A stretch of 64,000 nt of DNA, from NCBI GenBank assembly GCA_963782445.1, contig CAWAJM010000002.1, positions 248,001 through 312,000 on the forward strand, read 5' to 3'. Position 1 is the first letter of the stretch. The number at the start of each line of letters is the position of its first letter. This DNA comes from ZC4RG20 sp963782445 (GTDB taxonomy: Bacteria > Pseudomonadota > Gammaproteobacteria > Steroidobacterales > Rariloculaceae). The position numbers were made by a program, and so were the translations under genes. Of the stretch, positions 33,337 through 42,465 are shown piece by piece. The notes under the pieces are model-generated. The model saw nothing but the letters and a program-made list of their open reading frames with translations, was not told the origin of the DNA and made no database searches.

Positions 33337-35403
33337 TCAGGCGCGGGCGAAGAGGGCGCGGAACTTGCCCGTCCCCTCGCTCTCGGCCAGCAGCATCTCG
33401 CCGAAAGTCTCGGCCGTGACCGGGTCCCCGAACAGGTGTCCCTGCACGAGGTCGCAACCGTGCGTGCGCAGAAACTCGAGCTGGTCTTCGGACTCGACGC
33501 CTTCGGCGACAACGTCGAGCTTGAGGTTATGGCCCATTTGGATGATCGTGGTGACGATCGAGGCGTTGTCTTTGTCGATGGCAACGTCGCGGATGAAAGA
33601 CTGGTCGATCTTGAGCGTGCTGATCGGGAACTGCTGCAGCGCGCTCAGCGACGAGTAGCCCGTGCCGAAATCGTCGATGGCAAGGTGCAGCCCCATCCCG
33701 TAGAGCGCATCGAGGATGCGAATCGTGCGCGCCGTGTCTTCCATGAGCGTCGTCTCCGTGATCTCGAGCTCCAGGCACGTCGGCGAGATGCCGTGGGCGC
33801 GGAAGGTGTCCCGAACGCGCTCGAGGAAGCGCTGCTGCATGAGCTGGCGTAACGAGAGGTTGACGGAGACCCGGCATGGCGACGGGATCAGCTTCTGCCA
33901 GTCGCGATAGTCGGCGCAGACGCGATCGAGTACCCAGTCGCCGACCTGCAGGATCAGGTTCGTCTCCTCGGCCAGCGGGATGAAGTCGTTGGGATAGACG
34001 AGCCCGCGCTCGGGCAGGTCCCAGCGCACGAGGGCCTCGACGCCCTCCATGCGGCCCGTATTCACGTTGTATTTGGGCTGGTAGTGCAGCCGGAGCTCGT
34101 CGCGATCGAACGCGCGGCGCAGCTTGTTCTTGAGCATGAGCCGCTCGACGGCCGCGTTGTTCATCTCGGTCGAGTAGTACTCGAACCAATTGCCTCCGGC
34201 CTTTTTCGACTGATACAGCGCCGCGTCGGCGTTGCGGATCAAGTCTATGACGTTGTCGCCGTCTTTCGGATAAAGAGCGATGCCGATGCTCGTCGTCATG
34301 AAGATCTCTTCGCCGTGGACCTGAAACGAACGGCCCACGGAGCGGATCAGCGCGCGCGAGAGCGCCGAGACCTCCTCCATGAAAATGTCCATGTGGCTCG
34401 AACCCACGATGAGCACGGCGAACTCGTCTCCCGCGAGGCGGCCCGCCGTCGCGTTCTCGGGCAGCTCGGCCTGCAGGCGCCGCGCGAAGATCTCGAGGCT
34501 CGTGTCGCCGGCCGCATGGCCGAACGTGTCGTTGATGTCCTTGAACCGGTCGACGTCGAGGTACAGCAGCGCGACGTATTGCTGGGCCTTCTTTGCGCGC
34601 GCGATCGATTGCTGCAGGACATGCTGGAACTGCATGCGGTTGGCGAGCTTCGTGAGCGGGTCCACGCGGGCGAGATAGCGAATGCGATGCTCGGCCTTTT
34701 TGCGCTCATCGACGTTCTGCACCGCGTAGACCTTGCGCTCGAGCGTGCCCTGCGCGTCGCGCATCTCCGAGAGCGTGTAGGAGACGTTGAGCACGGCGCC
34801 GCCGTGCTTGAGGAAGCGCGTCTCCCGCGGCATGAGCCGCGGTGCGGGCTCGAGCCCTTTGCCGTCGGCGCTCGCGAGCAGCTCCGCGAGGGAGCGGCCG
34901 ACGAGCTCGTCGGGCCCGTAGCCCAGCATCTCGTGCGCGGCGGGATTGGCGCGTTCGATGAGGCCGTTCGCGTCCGCGACGAAGATGCCTTCGTTCATGC
35001 TCGCGAGCAGGCGGTCCAGGTAGTCGCGCGAGACGATGCTCGACCGCAGGCGCTTGCGCATCGTGTCGAAGGCGCCCGCGAGCTGCGCGTCGTCCCCGCC
35101 GGCGGCGGGCTCGAGCCGCGTTTCGAAGTCGCCGCCGGCCGCGCGTTCCAAGGCCTGCGCGAGCCGGCGCATGGGCTCGGCGAGCCGCTCCGCCTGGCGG
35201 CGCACGAGCGCAACGACAGCGAGGGCCGCGGCCGCGGCGGCCGCGAGCGCACCGGCACCGAAGGCCCCGGCGCCGATGCGCCCGCTTCGCTCGAGGGCGA
35301 ACAGCACGCCGATGCACACGAGCAGCGCGGCCATGAGCGACGCGGCGCTCAGGAGAAATCTCCGCATCAGAAGACGCATTCGGTTCGCTCGGGCCTCCGC
35401 CAA
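33337..35403 (-). CDS. PAS-GGDEF-EAL cyclic-di-GMP signalling protein
   Basis: 688 residues. Two membrane helices at about 14-34 and 45-65, a HAMP-like stretch, a PAS domain at about 120-235, GGDEF at about 245-410 and EAL at about 425-680. The GGDEF motif reads AGDEF, so diguanylate cyclase activity is uncertain; the EAL motif (EALVRW), ETTLMED and DDFGTGYSS are intact, favouring phosphodiesterase activity. Divergent from a hydrolase gene; the shared interval (about 35404-35507) is AT-rich with a small TATAG/CTATA repeat. Confidence 0.92.
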   Translation of the reverse strand: MAEARANRMRLLMRRFLLSAASLMAALLVCIGVLFALERSGRIGAGAFGAGALAAAAAAALAVVALVRRQAERLAEPMRRLAQALERAAGGDFETRLEPAAGGDDAQLAGAFDTMRKRLRSSIVSRDYLDRLLASMNEGIFVADANGLIERANPAAHEMLGYGPDELVGRSLAELLASADGKGLEPAPRLMPRETRFLKHGGAVLNVSYTLSEMRDAQGTLERKVYAVQNVDERKKAEHRIRYLARVDPLTKLANRMQFQHVLQQSIARAKKAQQYVALLYLDVDRFKDINDTFGHAAGDTSLEIFARRLQAELPENATAGRLAGDEFAVLIVGSSHMDIFMEEVSALSRALIRSVGRSFQVHGEEIFMTTSIGIALYPKDGDNVIDLIRNADAALYQSKKAGGNWFEYYSTEMNNAAVERLMLKNKLRRAFDRDELRLHYQPKYNVNTGRMEGVEALVRWDLPERGLVYPNDFIPLAEETNLILQVGDWVLDRVCADYRDWQKLIPSPCRVSVNLSLRQLMQQRFLERVRDTFRAHGISPTCLELEITETTLMEDTARTIRILDALYGMGLHLAIDDFGTGYSSLSALQQFPISTLKIDQSFIRDVAIDKDNASIVTTIIQMGHNLKLDVVAEGVESEDQLEFLRTHGCDLVQGHLFGDPVTAETFGEMLLAESEGTGKFRALFARA

Positions 35404-35507
35404 CGATTCCAGCCTTTTGTTATAGTTCTTCTATACTGCGCGACGGGATGCCGATCCTGAAGCAGCACAGCCGCCCGGGCGCGGCCGGCCGATCGACAGT
35501 CTACACC

Positions 35508-36494
35508 ATGACCGCCATCTCACCGACACTCCCGGCCGGCTTCGTACCGCCGTGGCCGCTGCGGCCGGCGCACGTGCAAGCGGTGCTCGCGAGCCTCGGC
35601 TGGCGCAGCCGCGTGCTGCGGCGCCGCGCGGCCGCGATGCTCGAGGCCGCAAGGCCCGAGATCCTCGAGCTCGAGGGCGTGCGCCTGCTGGGCTATCACA
35701 GTCCACGGCCTTCCGGAGCCCGCGGGCTCGTCATCGTGCTGCACGGCTGGGAAGGCTCGGTCGATTCCCACTATGCCGTGGCCCTCGGCGGGCGGACCTA
35801 CGCCGAGGGGTTCGAGGTGTTTCGCCTGAACTTTCGCGATCACGGCGGCACCGTCGCGCTCAACGAGGGCCTGTTCCACTCCTGCCGCCTTGACGAGGTG
35901 GTCGCGGCCGTACGCGAGATCGCCCGCCGCCATCCGAGCGAGCGCACTTATCTCGTCGGCTACTCCCTCGGCGGCAATTTTGCGCTGCGGGTGGCCGCGA
36001 GCGAGGCTGCCCCGCTGCTTTCGAAGGTCGTCGCGGTTTGTCCCGTGCTGCACCCGCCGAATACGATGCGCGCGCTCGAGACGGGCCTGTGGATCTATCG
36101 CGAGTACTTTCTGCGCCGTTGGCGCGAGTCGCTCGCCGCCAAGGCCGCGGCCTTCCCGGAGCGCTACGACTTCGGCGACCTGCGCCGTTTCCCGACCCTG
36201 ACGGAGACCACGCGCTTCTTCGTCGAGCGCTATACGCGCTTCGAAGACCTCGACGCTTATCTGAACGGCTACTCGCTGGTCGGAGACCGGCTCGCGCGTC
36301 TCGGCGCACCGGCCTGGCTGCTGGCCGCCCGCGACGACCCCGTAATCCCGAGCGAGGATCTCGGGGCCCTCGCCCGCAGCGACGCCCTCGAGATCACATT
36401 GACCGCCCACGGCGGCCACTGCGCCTACCTCGCGGACTTGCGTCTCGGCAGCTGGCTCGAGGGGCGCATCCTCGCCGCGTTGGGCAGCGGCTGA
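35508..36494 (+). CDS. YheT-like alpha/beta hydrolase
   Basis: 328 residues from the ATG at 35508. YheT-family layout: PPWPLRPAHVQAVLASL start, VIVLHGWEGSVDSHY, the FRLNFRDHGG element, nucleophile motif VGYSLGGNFALR, acid in AARDDPVIP and histidine in HGGHCAY. Relatives hydrolyse esters or lipids; the substrate is unknown. An in-frame ATG at 35448 has no similarity to the family. Confidence 0.88.
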   Translation: MTAISPTLPAGFVPPWPLRPAHVQAVLASLGWRSRVLRRRAAAMLEAARPEILELEGVRLLGYHSPRPSGARGLVIVLHGWEGSVDSHYAVALGGRTYAEGFEVFRLNFRDHGGTVALNEGLFHSCRLDEVVAAVREIARRHPSERTYLVGYSLGGNFALRVAASEAAPLLSKVVAVCPVLHPPNTMRALETGLWIYREYFLRRWRESLAAKAAAFPERYDFGDLRRFPTLTETTRFFVERYTRFEDLDAYLNGYSLVGDRLARLGAPAWLLAARDDPVIPSEDLGALARSDALEITLTAHGGHCAYLADLRLGSWLEGRILAALGSG

Positions 36495-36516
36495 GGGCAT
36501 AGAGCGCTTCGACTCG

Positions 36517-36909
36517 CTAGGGGCGCCGGCGTTCCTCGAAGTTCAGGGCGCGCCCCCCGCTCGAGACCTTGATTTCGCCATCGATGACGGCGCCTTCGGC
36601 GACGGCCACGGAGTGGCCCGACAGGCTTCCCCTGATCTTTGCCGTGCCCGAGACCTCGACTCGCTCCCGCCCGATGACGTCCCCGTCGACTTCGCCGGAG
36701 ACGATGATGTCGGTCGCTCGCATCGTTCCCTTCCAGCGGCCGCCCTGCGCGAGCTGCACAGGTCCCTCGATGTCACAGTCGCCCTCGATCGTGCCGCAGA
36801 AGAGGTAGGCGCCTTGACCCGTGATCGTGCCGACGATCGTGGTCGTCGGCGCGATATAGGTGGCCGGCCCGGTGGCCGAGTCCTGGATGCGTCGCTTGAG
36901 TGGGTTCAT
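36517..36909 (-). CDS. Bactofilin (polymer-forming cytoskeletal protein)
   Basis: 130 residues with the bactofilin core: right-handed beta-helix repeats such as GTIEGDCDIEGPVQ, ATDIIVSGEVDGDVIGRE and VEVSGTAKIRGSLSG, ending VIDGEIKV. Bactofilins form filaments used in cell shape and local wall synthesis. Short N- and C-terminal tails, no membrane helix. Convergent with the YheT-like gene. Confidence 0.92.
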   Translation of the reverse strand: MNPLKRRIQDSATGPATYIAPTTTIVGTITGQGAYLFCGTIEGDCDIEGPVQLAQGGRWKGTMRATDIIVSGEVDGDVIGRERVEVSGTAKIRGSLSGHSVAVAEGAVIDGEIKVSSGGRALNFEERRRP

Positions 36910-37083
36910 GCAGGGCCTCCGGATCGTTCCTGGAAAGGTAGCGGAACGCCGCGACTCACGCGAGCGCCGCGGTCCGAGATCGCGGGGAAAACGCCGCCGG
37001 GCGGCAGTTCCTGACGCCGGGCGTCACTCGGAAATGCGTCACAAACCAGCACTAATTAACTGTTTTATAGATATTTTTCAGAG

Positions 37084-37098
37084 TGGCACGATGCTTGC
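37084..37098 (+). promoter_or_regulatory. Sigma-54 promoter, exact consensus
   Basis: TGGCAC-GATGC-TTGC followed by T, identical to the sigma-54 -24/-12 consensus. Transcription would begin near 37110, 28 nt before the start of the 90-residue gene. The DNA upstream (about 37052-37080) is AT-rich, as for an IHF-bent site. A CGGAATTTCCG palindrome (37124-37134) lies in the leader. Confidence 0.82.
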
Positions 37099-37137
37099 TT
37101 GAAAGTTTGAAATAGGTGCTGGACCGGAATTTCCGAG

Positions 37138-37410
37138 ATGACTGCCGATAGTGAAGTGATTGCCTTGCTGCTGTTGGACGGCGACGAGCTCGCGGCGGCG
37201 GCCGATCCCGTCGCCGCCGCGCGGCGGCTCGTACGTATGCCCGACGGGCGCGTGAGCCTCGAAACCGTGGGCTCGCGCGACGAGTTCGCGCGCACGGCGC
37301 AGCACACGGGCTGTTTCCGGCGCGGTACGCCGATCTGCGATCCCGAGAGCCGGGAAGTCATCGGCTACGAGATGGAGGAAGTGACGTTCGGCGAGGCCGT
37401 CCTCGCCTGA
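37138..37410 (+). CDS. Hypothetical 90-residue protein behind a sigma-54 promoter
   Basis: Small soluble protein, MTADSEVIALLLLDGDEL at the start, with no signal peptide or membrane helix. Two cysteines (TGCFRRGTPICDPES) could be redox- or metal-active but no motif is recognised. The ATG is preceded by a leader with a sigma-54 promoter, so it belongs to a regulated stress or nutrient regulon. Convergent with a DUF2845 gene. Function unknown. Confidence 0.72.
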   Translation: MTADSEVIALLLLDGDELAAAADPVAAARRLVRMPDGRVSLETVGSRDEFARTAQHTGCFRRGTPICDPESREVIGYEMEEVTFGEAVLA

Positions 37411-37421
37411 CCGCGGCCGTG

Positions 37422-37769
37422 CTACTCGGGCTGTTCTCGGTAACCGTAACCGAGCGGCTCGATGTTCTCGACCGTGCCGTTCTCGATGCGGACCACGCGC
37501 ATGAGCCTGTGGGGCCCGAAGTTGTAGGTCCAGTTCTCGACGACGACATCCTGCAGAAAGCCCGGCAGGTAACGGCCGTACCAAAACACCGCGTGCGGCT
37601 CGACCCACGACGTGAGCGAGTCCGGCTTGCCGCAGTAGTGCAGCAGCTTTGCGGCTGGATCGCCTTGGGAGATGAGCTTGTTGCCGCAGCGCAGCGACTC
37701 GGCCTGGGCGCCGAGCGCAAAGCTCGCGAGCAGGATGGCGGCCGCTGCCGCTCGGAGCCTGATCCGCAT
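37422..37769 (-). CDS. DUF2845 family exported protein
   Basis: 115 residues from the ATG at 37769, with a GGGGA ribosome site; a longer start at 37808 is possible. Signal peptide (RLRAAAAAILLASFALGAQA), then ESLRCGNKLISQGDPAAK and HYCGKPDS, the two-cysteine core of DUF2845. These two cysteines probably form a disulfide. Role unknown, periplasmic. Confidence 0.82.
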   Translation of the reverse strand: MRIRLRAAAAAILLASFALGAQAESLRCGNKLISQGDPAAKLLHYCGKPDSLTSWVEPHAVFWYGRYLPGFLQDVVVENWTYNFGPHRLMRVVRIENGTVENIEPLGYGYREQPE

Positions 37770-37932
37770 GCGGTCCCCGCGTCGTCTAGCTGTTCGTAGC
37801 CCCATCATGCCTTAATTTAGATGAACGGCGTCTGAAGGGGTTCGCTTCGGCACGCGCGGCCTATAATGGCGGCCGTCGGCGGCGCTGGGCAGAGCGCGCC
37901 CGAAAGACAAGACAGGCGGACGGAAAAAGGCT

Positions 37933-39489
37933 TTGTTCGAGGCGCGGCTCAACTGGCTCATGGAGCCCGGCAACGCGAAGTTGATACGCTCGGGGCTTCG
38001 GGGGCTCGAGAAGGAGAGCCTGCGCGTGGACGCCCGCGGCAGGCTGTCCCGGCGCCCGCACCCGGCCGCGCTCGGTTCCGCGCTCACGCACCCGAGCCTC
38101 ACGACCGACTATTCGGAGGCATTGCTCGAGTTCGTCACGCCGCCGGTCGCCTCGTCGTGGCCGACGCTGCAGTACCTCTGTGACCTTCATGCCTTCGTGC
38201 ATCGCCGCCTCGAGCGGGAGTTCCTCTGGCCCTCGAGCATGCCCTGCGACATGGACGGGAACGACGAAATCCCGATCGCCGAGTACGGCAGCTCGCACAT
38301 CGGCCGGATGAAAAACGTCTACCGGCGCGGGCTCGGGCATCGCTACGGACGGGGCATGCAGGCGATCGCGGGCGTGCACTTCAACTTCTCGCCGCCGACG
38401 GCCTTTTGGCCCGCCTACGCCGAGCGGCTCGGCGCCACTCTGCCGGAGGCCCAGTTTCGCTCTGCGGAGCTGCTCGGCCTTGCACGCAACTATCGGCGCT
38501 GGGCATGGCTCGTGATCTACTTGTTCGGCGCGTCGCCGGCTTTCGGGAAGTCGTTCCGGCCGGAAGGCCATGAGATGCTGGCCGAGCTCGACGCGCTGAG
38601 CTGGTACGGTCCCTACGCGACCTCACTGCGCATGAGCGATCTCGGCTACCGAAACAAGACGCAGGCGCGGCTCAGCATTTCGCTGAACTCGCTGGGCGCT
38701 TATCTGGAGGGCCTGCGGTCGGCCGTCAGCACCACGGATCCCCGTTACGAGGCCATCGGCGTCGTCGTCGACGGGGACTACCGGCAGCTCAACGCCAACA
38801 TCCTGCAGATCGAGAACGAGTACTACAGCGCGATCCGTCCGAAGCCCGGCAAGAGGAGCTCCGCGCGGCCGCTCGTCGCGCTCGAGCGTCACGGCGTCGA
38901 GTACGTCGAGGTCCGGACGCTCGACCTGAGCCCCGCCGATCCCGTCGGCGTCAATCAGAATCAGCTGCGCTTTCTGGAGACCCTGCTCAACCTCTGCCTG
39001 CTCGCCGAGAGCCCCCCGATCGATCCCGAGGAGCAGCGCGAGATCGATGCCCGCGATCTCGCCGTCGCCCGCGAAGGCCGGCGCCCGGGCCTCGCGCTGC
39101 CGCGCTCCGGCCGCGAGGTGCCGCTCAAGGCCTGGGCCCGGGAGCTGCTCGACCGCATGCAGGGCGTGGCCGAGCTGCTGGACGGCGAGGACGGCGACTA
39201 TTCGGCCGCCATCGACGCTCAGCGCGAGGCCCTCGAGCACCCCGAGGCGACGCCGTCGGGCCGGCTCCTCCGGGCGCTCGTCGACGAGCGGCGGGGCTTT
39301 TTCGAATACACGCTGGAGCTTGCCCGCCTGCACCACGCCTATTTCCTGGCGCTGCCCGTATCGGCGGGGCGCGAGGCGGAGCTCGAGGCGGCCGCGTCCG
39401 CGTCGCTGGCCGAGCAGCGGCGCTTCGAAGAGCGCGACGCCGCCACGACGTTCGACGGATTCCTGGCGGAGTACTTCGCCGGCCAATGA
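37933..39489 (+). CDS. gshA: Glutamate-cysteine ligase
   Basis: 518 residues, gammaproteobacterial GshA type. First step of glutathione synthesis. TTG start with a purine-rich site (GGAAAAAGG) upstream, as E. coli gshA also uses TTG. Motifs: the start RSGLRGLEKESLRVD, EFVTPP, AGVHFNFS and NKTQARLSISLNSL. Full length for the family. gshB is not nearby. Confidence 0.95.
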   Translation: MFEARLNWLMEPGNAKLIRSGLRGLEKESLRVDARGRLSRRPHPAALGSALTHPSLTTDYSEALLEFVTPPVASSWPTLQYLCDLHAFVHRRLEREFLWPSSMPCDMDGNDEIPIAEYGSSHIGRMKNVYRRGLGHRYGRGMQAIAGVHFNFSPPTAFWPAYAERLGATLPEAQFRSAELLGLARNYRRWAWLVIYLFGASPAFGKSFRPEGHEMLAELDALSWYGPYATSLRMSDLGYRNKTQARLSISLNSLGAYLEGLRSAVSTTDPRYEAIGVVVDGDYRQLNANILQIENEYYSAIRPKPGKRSSARPLVALERHGVEYVEVRTLDLSPADPVGVNQNQLRFLETLLNLCLLAESPPIDPEEQREIDARDLAVAREGRRPGLALPRSGREVPLKAWARELLDRMQGVAELLDGEDGDYSAAIDAQREALEHPEATPSGRLLRALVDERRGFFEYTLELARLHHAYFLALPVSAGREAELEAAASASLAEQRRFEERDAATTFDGFLAEYFAGQ

Positions 39490-39589
39490 CGCGCGGGGCC
39501 GGCGCCGCGGCGTGCCGGGAAACTGTGATTGCGTTAACCGCCGGCCGGCCGCTCGAGCCCGATACTGAGCCTCCACGAGCGGGATCGCG

Positions 39590-40231
39590 ATGAAAGCATT
39601 ATTCATATTCGGTCTGTTGGCCGGCTTCGCCGGCGTATTGGCCGGCGCCCATTTCGTGCCTTGGGTCAATCCTCCGCGCCGCGCTTCGGATACGTCCGTC
39701 GTGGCTAACGGGGGGCGCGCCGAACGCTTCGTGATCCGCCTCCCGGCGGACCGGATCGCGGCCGGCGGCGCGGATGCAGGCCTGCGCGTCGCGGCGCCGG
39801 GCGGCTTTCCGCTTCCCTCGGGCCTCGGCACGAGCCCCGTGCTCGCCGAGCAGTTCAAGCTCAGGGACCGCGCCGGCAACGTGATCGGCATCGCCGCCCG
39901 CCATTGGACGGCGGCGCCTGGGGGTCCGGTCTCGGCCTGGGTTTTGCTGATCCCGAGCCGCGGGGCCCTAATGCTGACGGCCGCCGGCGAGTCCGCGCTC
40001 GCCGTCGACAAGGCCCTGGCGGCGGCGGGGCGCCGCGACGGGCACGCGTGGAGCGGCGAGGTCTCGGTTGCCGCGGCGGGCGGCGACCACGCCGTCGTCA
40101 CGGGCGGCAGCGGCGAATTCGCGGACCTCACTGGCCACTACACGGAGACGTGGGCCTTGACCGGTGCGGCCGCGACGGGCGATCTGCGCGGCACGATCAC
40201 GATCGATACCATCACCTACGGCGGCACATGA
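39590..40231 (+). CDS. Membrane-anchored hypothetical protein, dirigent-like motif (first of a pair)
   Basis: 213 residues. One N-terminal membrane helix or signal (KALFIFGLLAGFAGVLAGA), then an extracytoplasmic domain ending VVTGGSGEFADLTGHYTETW. This GGxGxF...G...E motif recalls the barrel-closing signature of dirigent/AOC-type barrels (by eye only). The stop overlaps the next gene's ATG as ATGA. The neighbouring gene has the same layout, so the two appear to be diverged paralogues. Function unknown. Confidence 0.7.
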   Translation: MKALFIFGLLAGFAGVLAGAHFVPWVNPPRRASDTSVVANGGRAERFVIRLPADRIAAGGADAGLRVAAPGGFPLPSGLGTSPVLAEQFKLRDRAGNVIGIAARHWTAAPGGPVSAWVLLIPSRGALMLTAAGESALAVDKALAAAGRRDGHAWSGEVSVAAAGGDHAVVTGGSGEFADLTGHYTETWALTGAAATGDLRGTITIDTITYGGT

Positions 40232-40977
40232 AGTACTTCCTGACATGGCTCGGCGGTTTGGTTCTCGGCGCAGCGGCCGGTTTGTCCGTGCTGTACTTCA
40301 ATCCGCTGAGTGCGCGGAAGGCTGCGCCGCTCGCCGATGCGAATCTCGAATTCCGCTATGCGGTGCCGCACGGAGATCTGCTCGCGTTCACGCACTCGAG
40401 CCACCTGCCGCTGCCGTTTGCACCGCGCGGCATCGAGCCGCTCTGGGAAAGCACGATCAGCTCCTCGGCCGTGACTGTGATCGCGCTGGCCGACAAGGAC
40501 GGCAAGCCCACGGCCCTCGCGACGCGCCTCAGCACGCCATCGCGCGAGACCGACCTCCTGCTGCGCGGCGCCGTTCTCGACGACTACTGGCTCGTGACGG
40601 TGCCGGGCGAAGGCTCCGTATTCGTCCATAGCGCTAATAATCTCTGGCCCTTACTCACGGACACGGTCTTGCCCGTCTCGGTTCTGGGACGGCCCTGGCA
40701 CGGCCCCCGCGAGTACCGAACCACCTTGGGTCCCGACGCCTCGCGGCGCGGGCTCATCGTGGGCGGCACCGGGCGTTTCGCACACGACCGCGGCATCGCG
40801 GCCGAGTCCTACACGCTGAAGCGCTACAGCCGCGCGCACGGCCCCGAGCAGCTCGAGGGCCAGCTCGCCCTGCGCTTGGAGCCGCCCGCGGCAAAAGCCC
40901 CTTCACCTTCTACGGATGCCGCCAAATCGCCTGGGAGCCGACCGCCGGCGGATGCCGGGGCCGGAGCTGCCAACTAG
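40228..40977 (+). CDS. Membrane-anchored hypothetical protein, dirigent-like motif (second of a pair)
   Basis: 249 residues. N-terminal helix (KYFLTWLGGLVLGAAAGLSV), an extracytoplasmic domain containing LIVGGTGRFAHDRGIAAESY and a Pro/Ala/Ser-rich C-terminal tail of about 35 residues. It shares the GGxGxF motif and domain order with the preceding protein, suggesting duplication. Translationally coupled to it. Not a recognised family; might be a periplasmic binding or structural protein. Confidence 0.7.
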   Translation: MKYFLTWLGGLVLGAAAGLSVLYFNPLSARKAAPLADANLEFRYAVPHGDLLAFTHSSHLPLPFAPRGIEPLWESTISSSAVTVIALADKDGKPTALATRLSTPSRETDLLLRGAVLDDYWLVTVPGEGSVFVHSANNLWPLLTDTVLPVSVLGRPWHGPREYRTTLGPDASRRGLIVGGTGRFAHDRGIAAESYTLKRYSRAHGPEQLEGQLALRLEPPAAKAPSPSTDAAKSPGSRPPADAGAGAAN

Positions 40978-41111
40978 TGGCCTGTAACGGCTGCGGCCCT
41001 TCGCGAATGCCGCTGCAACCGCGCGAGGAGCGCGTTGGTGCGGGCACGCCAGGCTACGCGCTCGTCGCCCTTACGCCGAGCCTGAAGCCTCGCCGCCAAC
41101 GATTGTCGGAC

Positions 41112-42356
41112 TTACGATAAGCCCGCTTCGGCCTCCGCGTGCTTCGCGAGCGCCCCGAGGTCGGTGTCCGGATCCTCGAGCTCGGGCGCCCGCATCCGGA
41201 TCCCGGCCGCGATGAGCTTCCTGCCGAACATGAAGTCGCGCGGGCTGTTGACGGCGTCAACGGCGATGAGGCGGCCCTGGCGCAGGTAGAACGCCGAGAA
41301 GCTGCGTGCCTCGGGCAAGCCGCGGATCACGACCTCGTCGTGACCGCGGGACAGGCCGGCAATCTGCAGCTTGAGCTCGTATTGGTCAGACCAGAACCAC
41401 GGAACCTCCGTGTAGGGGCGGGGCGTGCCCGTCAGGTTCGACGCGGCCGCTTTGGCTTGCTCGATGGCATTTTGTACGGACTCGAGACGGATTCGGTAGC
41501 CCAGGCGCGGATGCGGATGGTTTGTGCAATCGCCGGCTGCGAGCACGTTCGGGTCGCCCGTGCGAGCGTATTCGTCGACCGTGATCCCGTCGTCGCAAGC
41601 CAGGCCCGCCGCTGCCGCGAGCTCGATGTTGGGCACGACTCCGACCCCGACGATTACGAAGTCGCACGCGTGCCGCGCGCCGTCCGCCGTCTCGACGGCT
41701 TCGACCCGCGCGCCGCCGTGAAACGCCGCGACGGCCGTATTGCAGAGGATTCGGACGCCGGCTTCCGTGTGATAGCGCCGGTAGAATTCGGAGACGGGCG
41801 GGCAGACGACGCGGCCCATGACCCGGTCCGCGGCTTCGAGCACGGTCACGTCCAGGCCGTGGCGCTTCGCGACGGCCGCGACCTCGAGGCCGATGTAGCC
41901 CGCCCCGATGAGCACGAGCCTGCGTCCGGACCGAAAGTCCTCGGCCATGCCGTCGACGTCGGCCAGCGTGCGCAGGTAGTGAACACCCGCGAGCTGCGCG
42001 CCGGGCAGCTCGAGCCGGCGCACGCGGCTGCCCGTGGCGAGCAGCAGCCGATCGTAGCCGAGGCTGCGGCCGTCGGCGAGCTCGATCCGCCGTCGGCTGA
42101 GGTCGACCGATCCCGCCGCCGTGCCGAGCTCCACGGCGACGTCCTTGTCCCGATAGAAACTCTCCGGCCGCAGGAGCAGCCGTTCGCGGGGCAGCTCCCC
42201 GGCGAGATATTTCTTCGAGAGCGGGGGGCGCTGATAGGGCAGGTAGGGCTCGGCGCCGACCAGCGTGATGGCGCCGCCGAAACCGCCCTGGCGAAGGCTC
42301 TGAATGGTCTGGGCGGCGGCCTGCCCGGCGCCGACGATGATGAGATGCTCAGGCAT
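41112..42356 (-). CDS. Ferredoxin-NAD(P)+ reductase-type FAD oxidoreductase
   Basis: 414 residues from ATG 42356. Two Rossmann motifs: FAD in IIVGAGQAAAQTIQSLRQ and NAD in LVLIGAGYIGLEVAAVAK; the FAD C-terminal motif is NVLAAGDCTNH and a reductase C-terminal domain follows. Typical of rubredoxin/ferredoxin reductases serving P450 or ring-hydroxylating oxygenases. No partner ferredoxin is adjacent, so the electron acceptor is unknown. A longer in-frame start is not supported. Confidence 0.88.
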   Translation of the reverse strand: MPEHLIIVGAGQAAAQTIQSLRQGGFGGAITLVGAEPYLPYQRPPLSKKYLAGELPRERLLLRPESFYRDKDVAVELGTAAGSVDLSRRRIELADGRSLGYDRLLLATGSRVRRLELPGAQLAGVHYLRTLADVDGMAEDFRSGRRLVLIGAGYIGLEVAAVAKRHGLDVTVLEAADRVMGRVVCPPVSEFYRRYHTEAGVRILCNTAVAAFHGGARVEAVETADGARHACDFVIVGVGVVPNIELAAAAGLACDDGITVDEYARTGDPNVLAAGDCTNHPHPRLGYRIRLESVQNAIEQAKAAASNLTGTPRPYTEVPWFWSDQYELKLQIAGLSRGHDEVVIRGLPEARSFSAFYLRQGRLIAVDAVNSPRDFMFGRKLIAAGIRMRAPELEDPDTDLGALAKHAEAEAGLS

Positions 42357-42465
42357 TGACGGTAGTATTCCGACGGGTCGTAGACCCGATTCTAGCAGGC
42401 CGAAGCAACGACCCCCGGCGGCGCGATGACCGCGCTTCCGGCGCTGGACAACAGAGGATGCAGCG

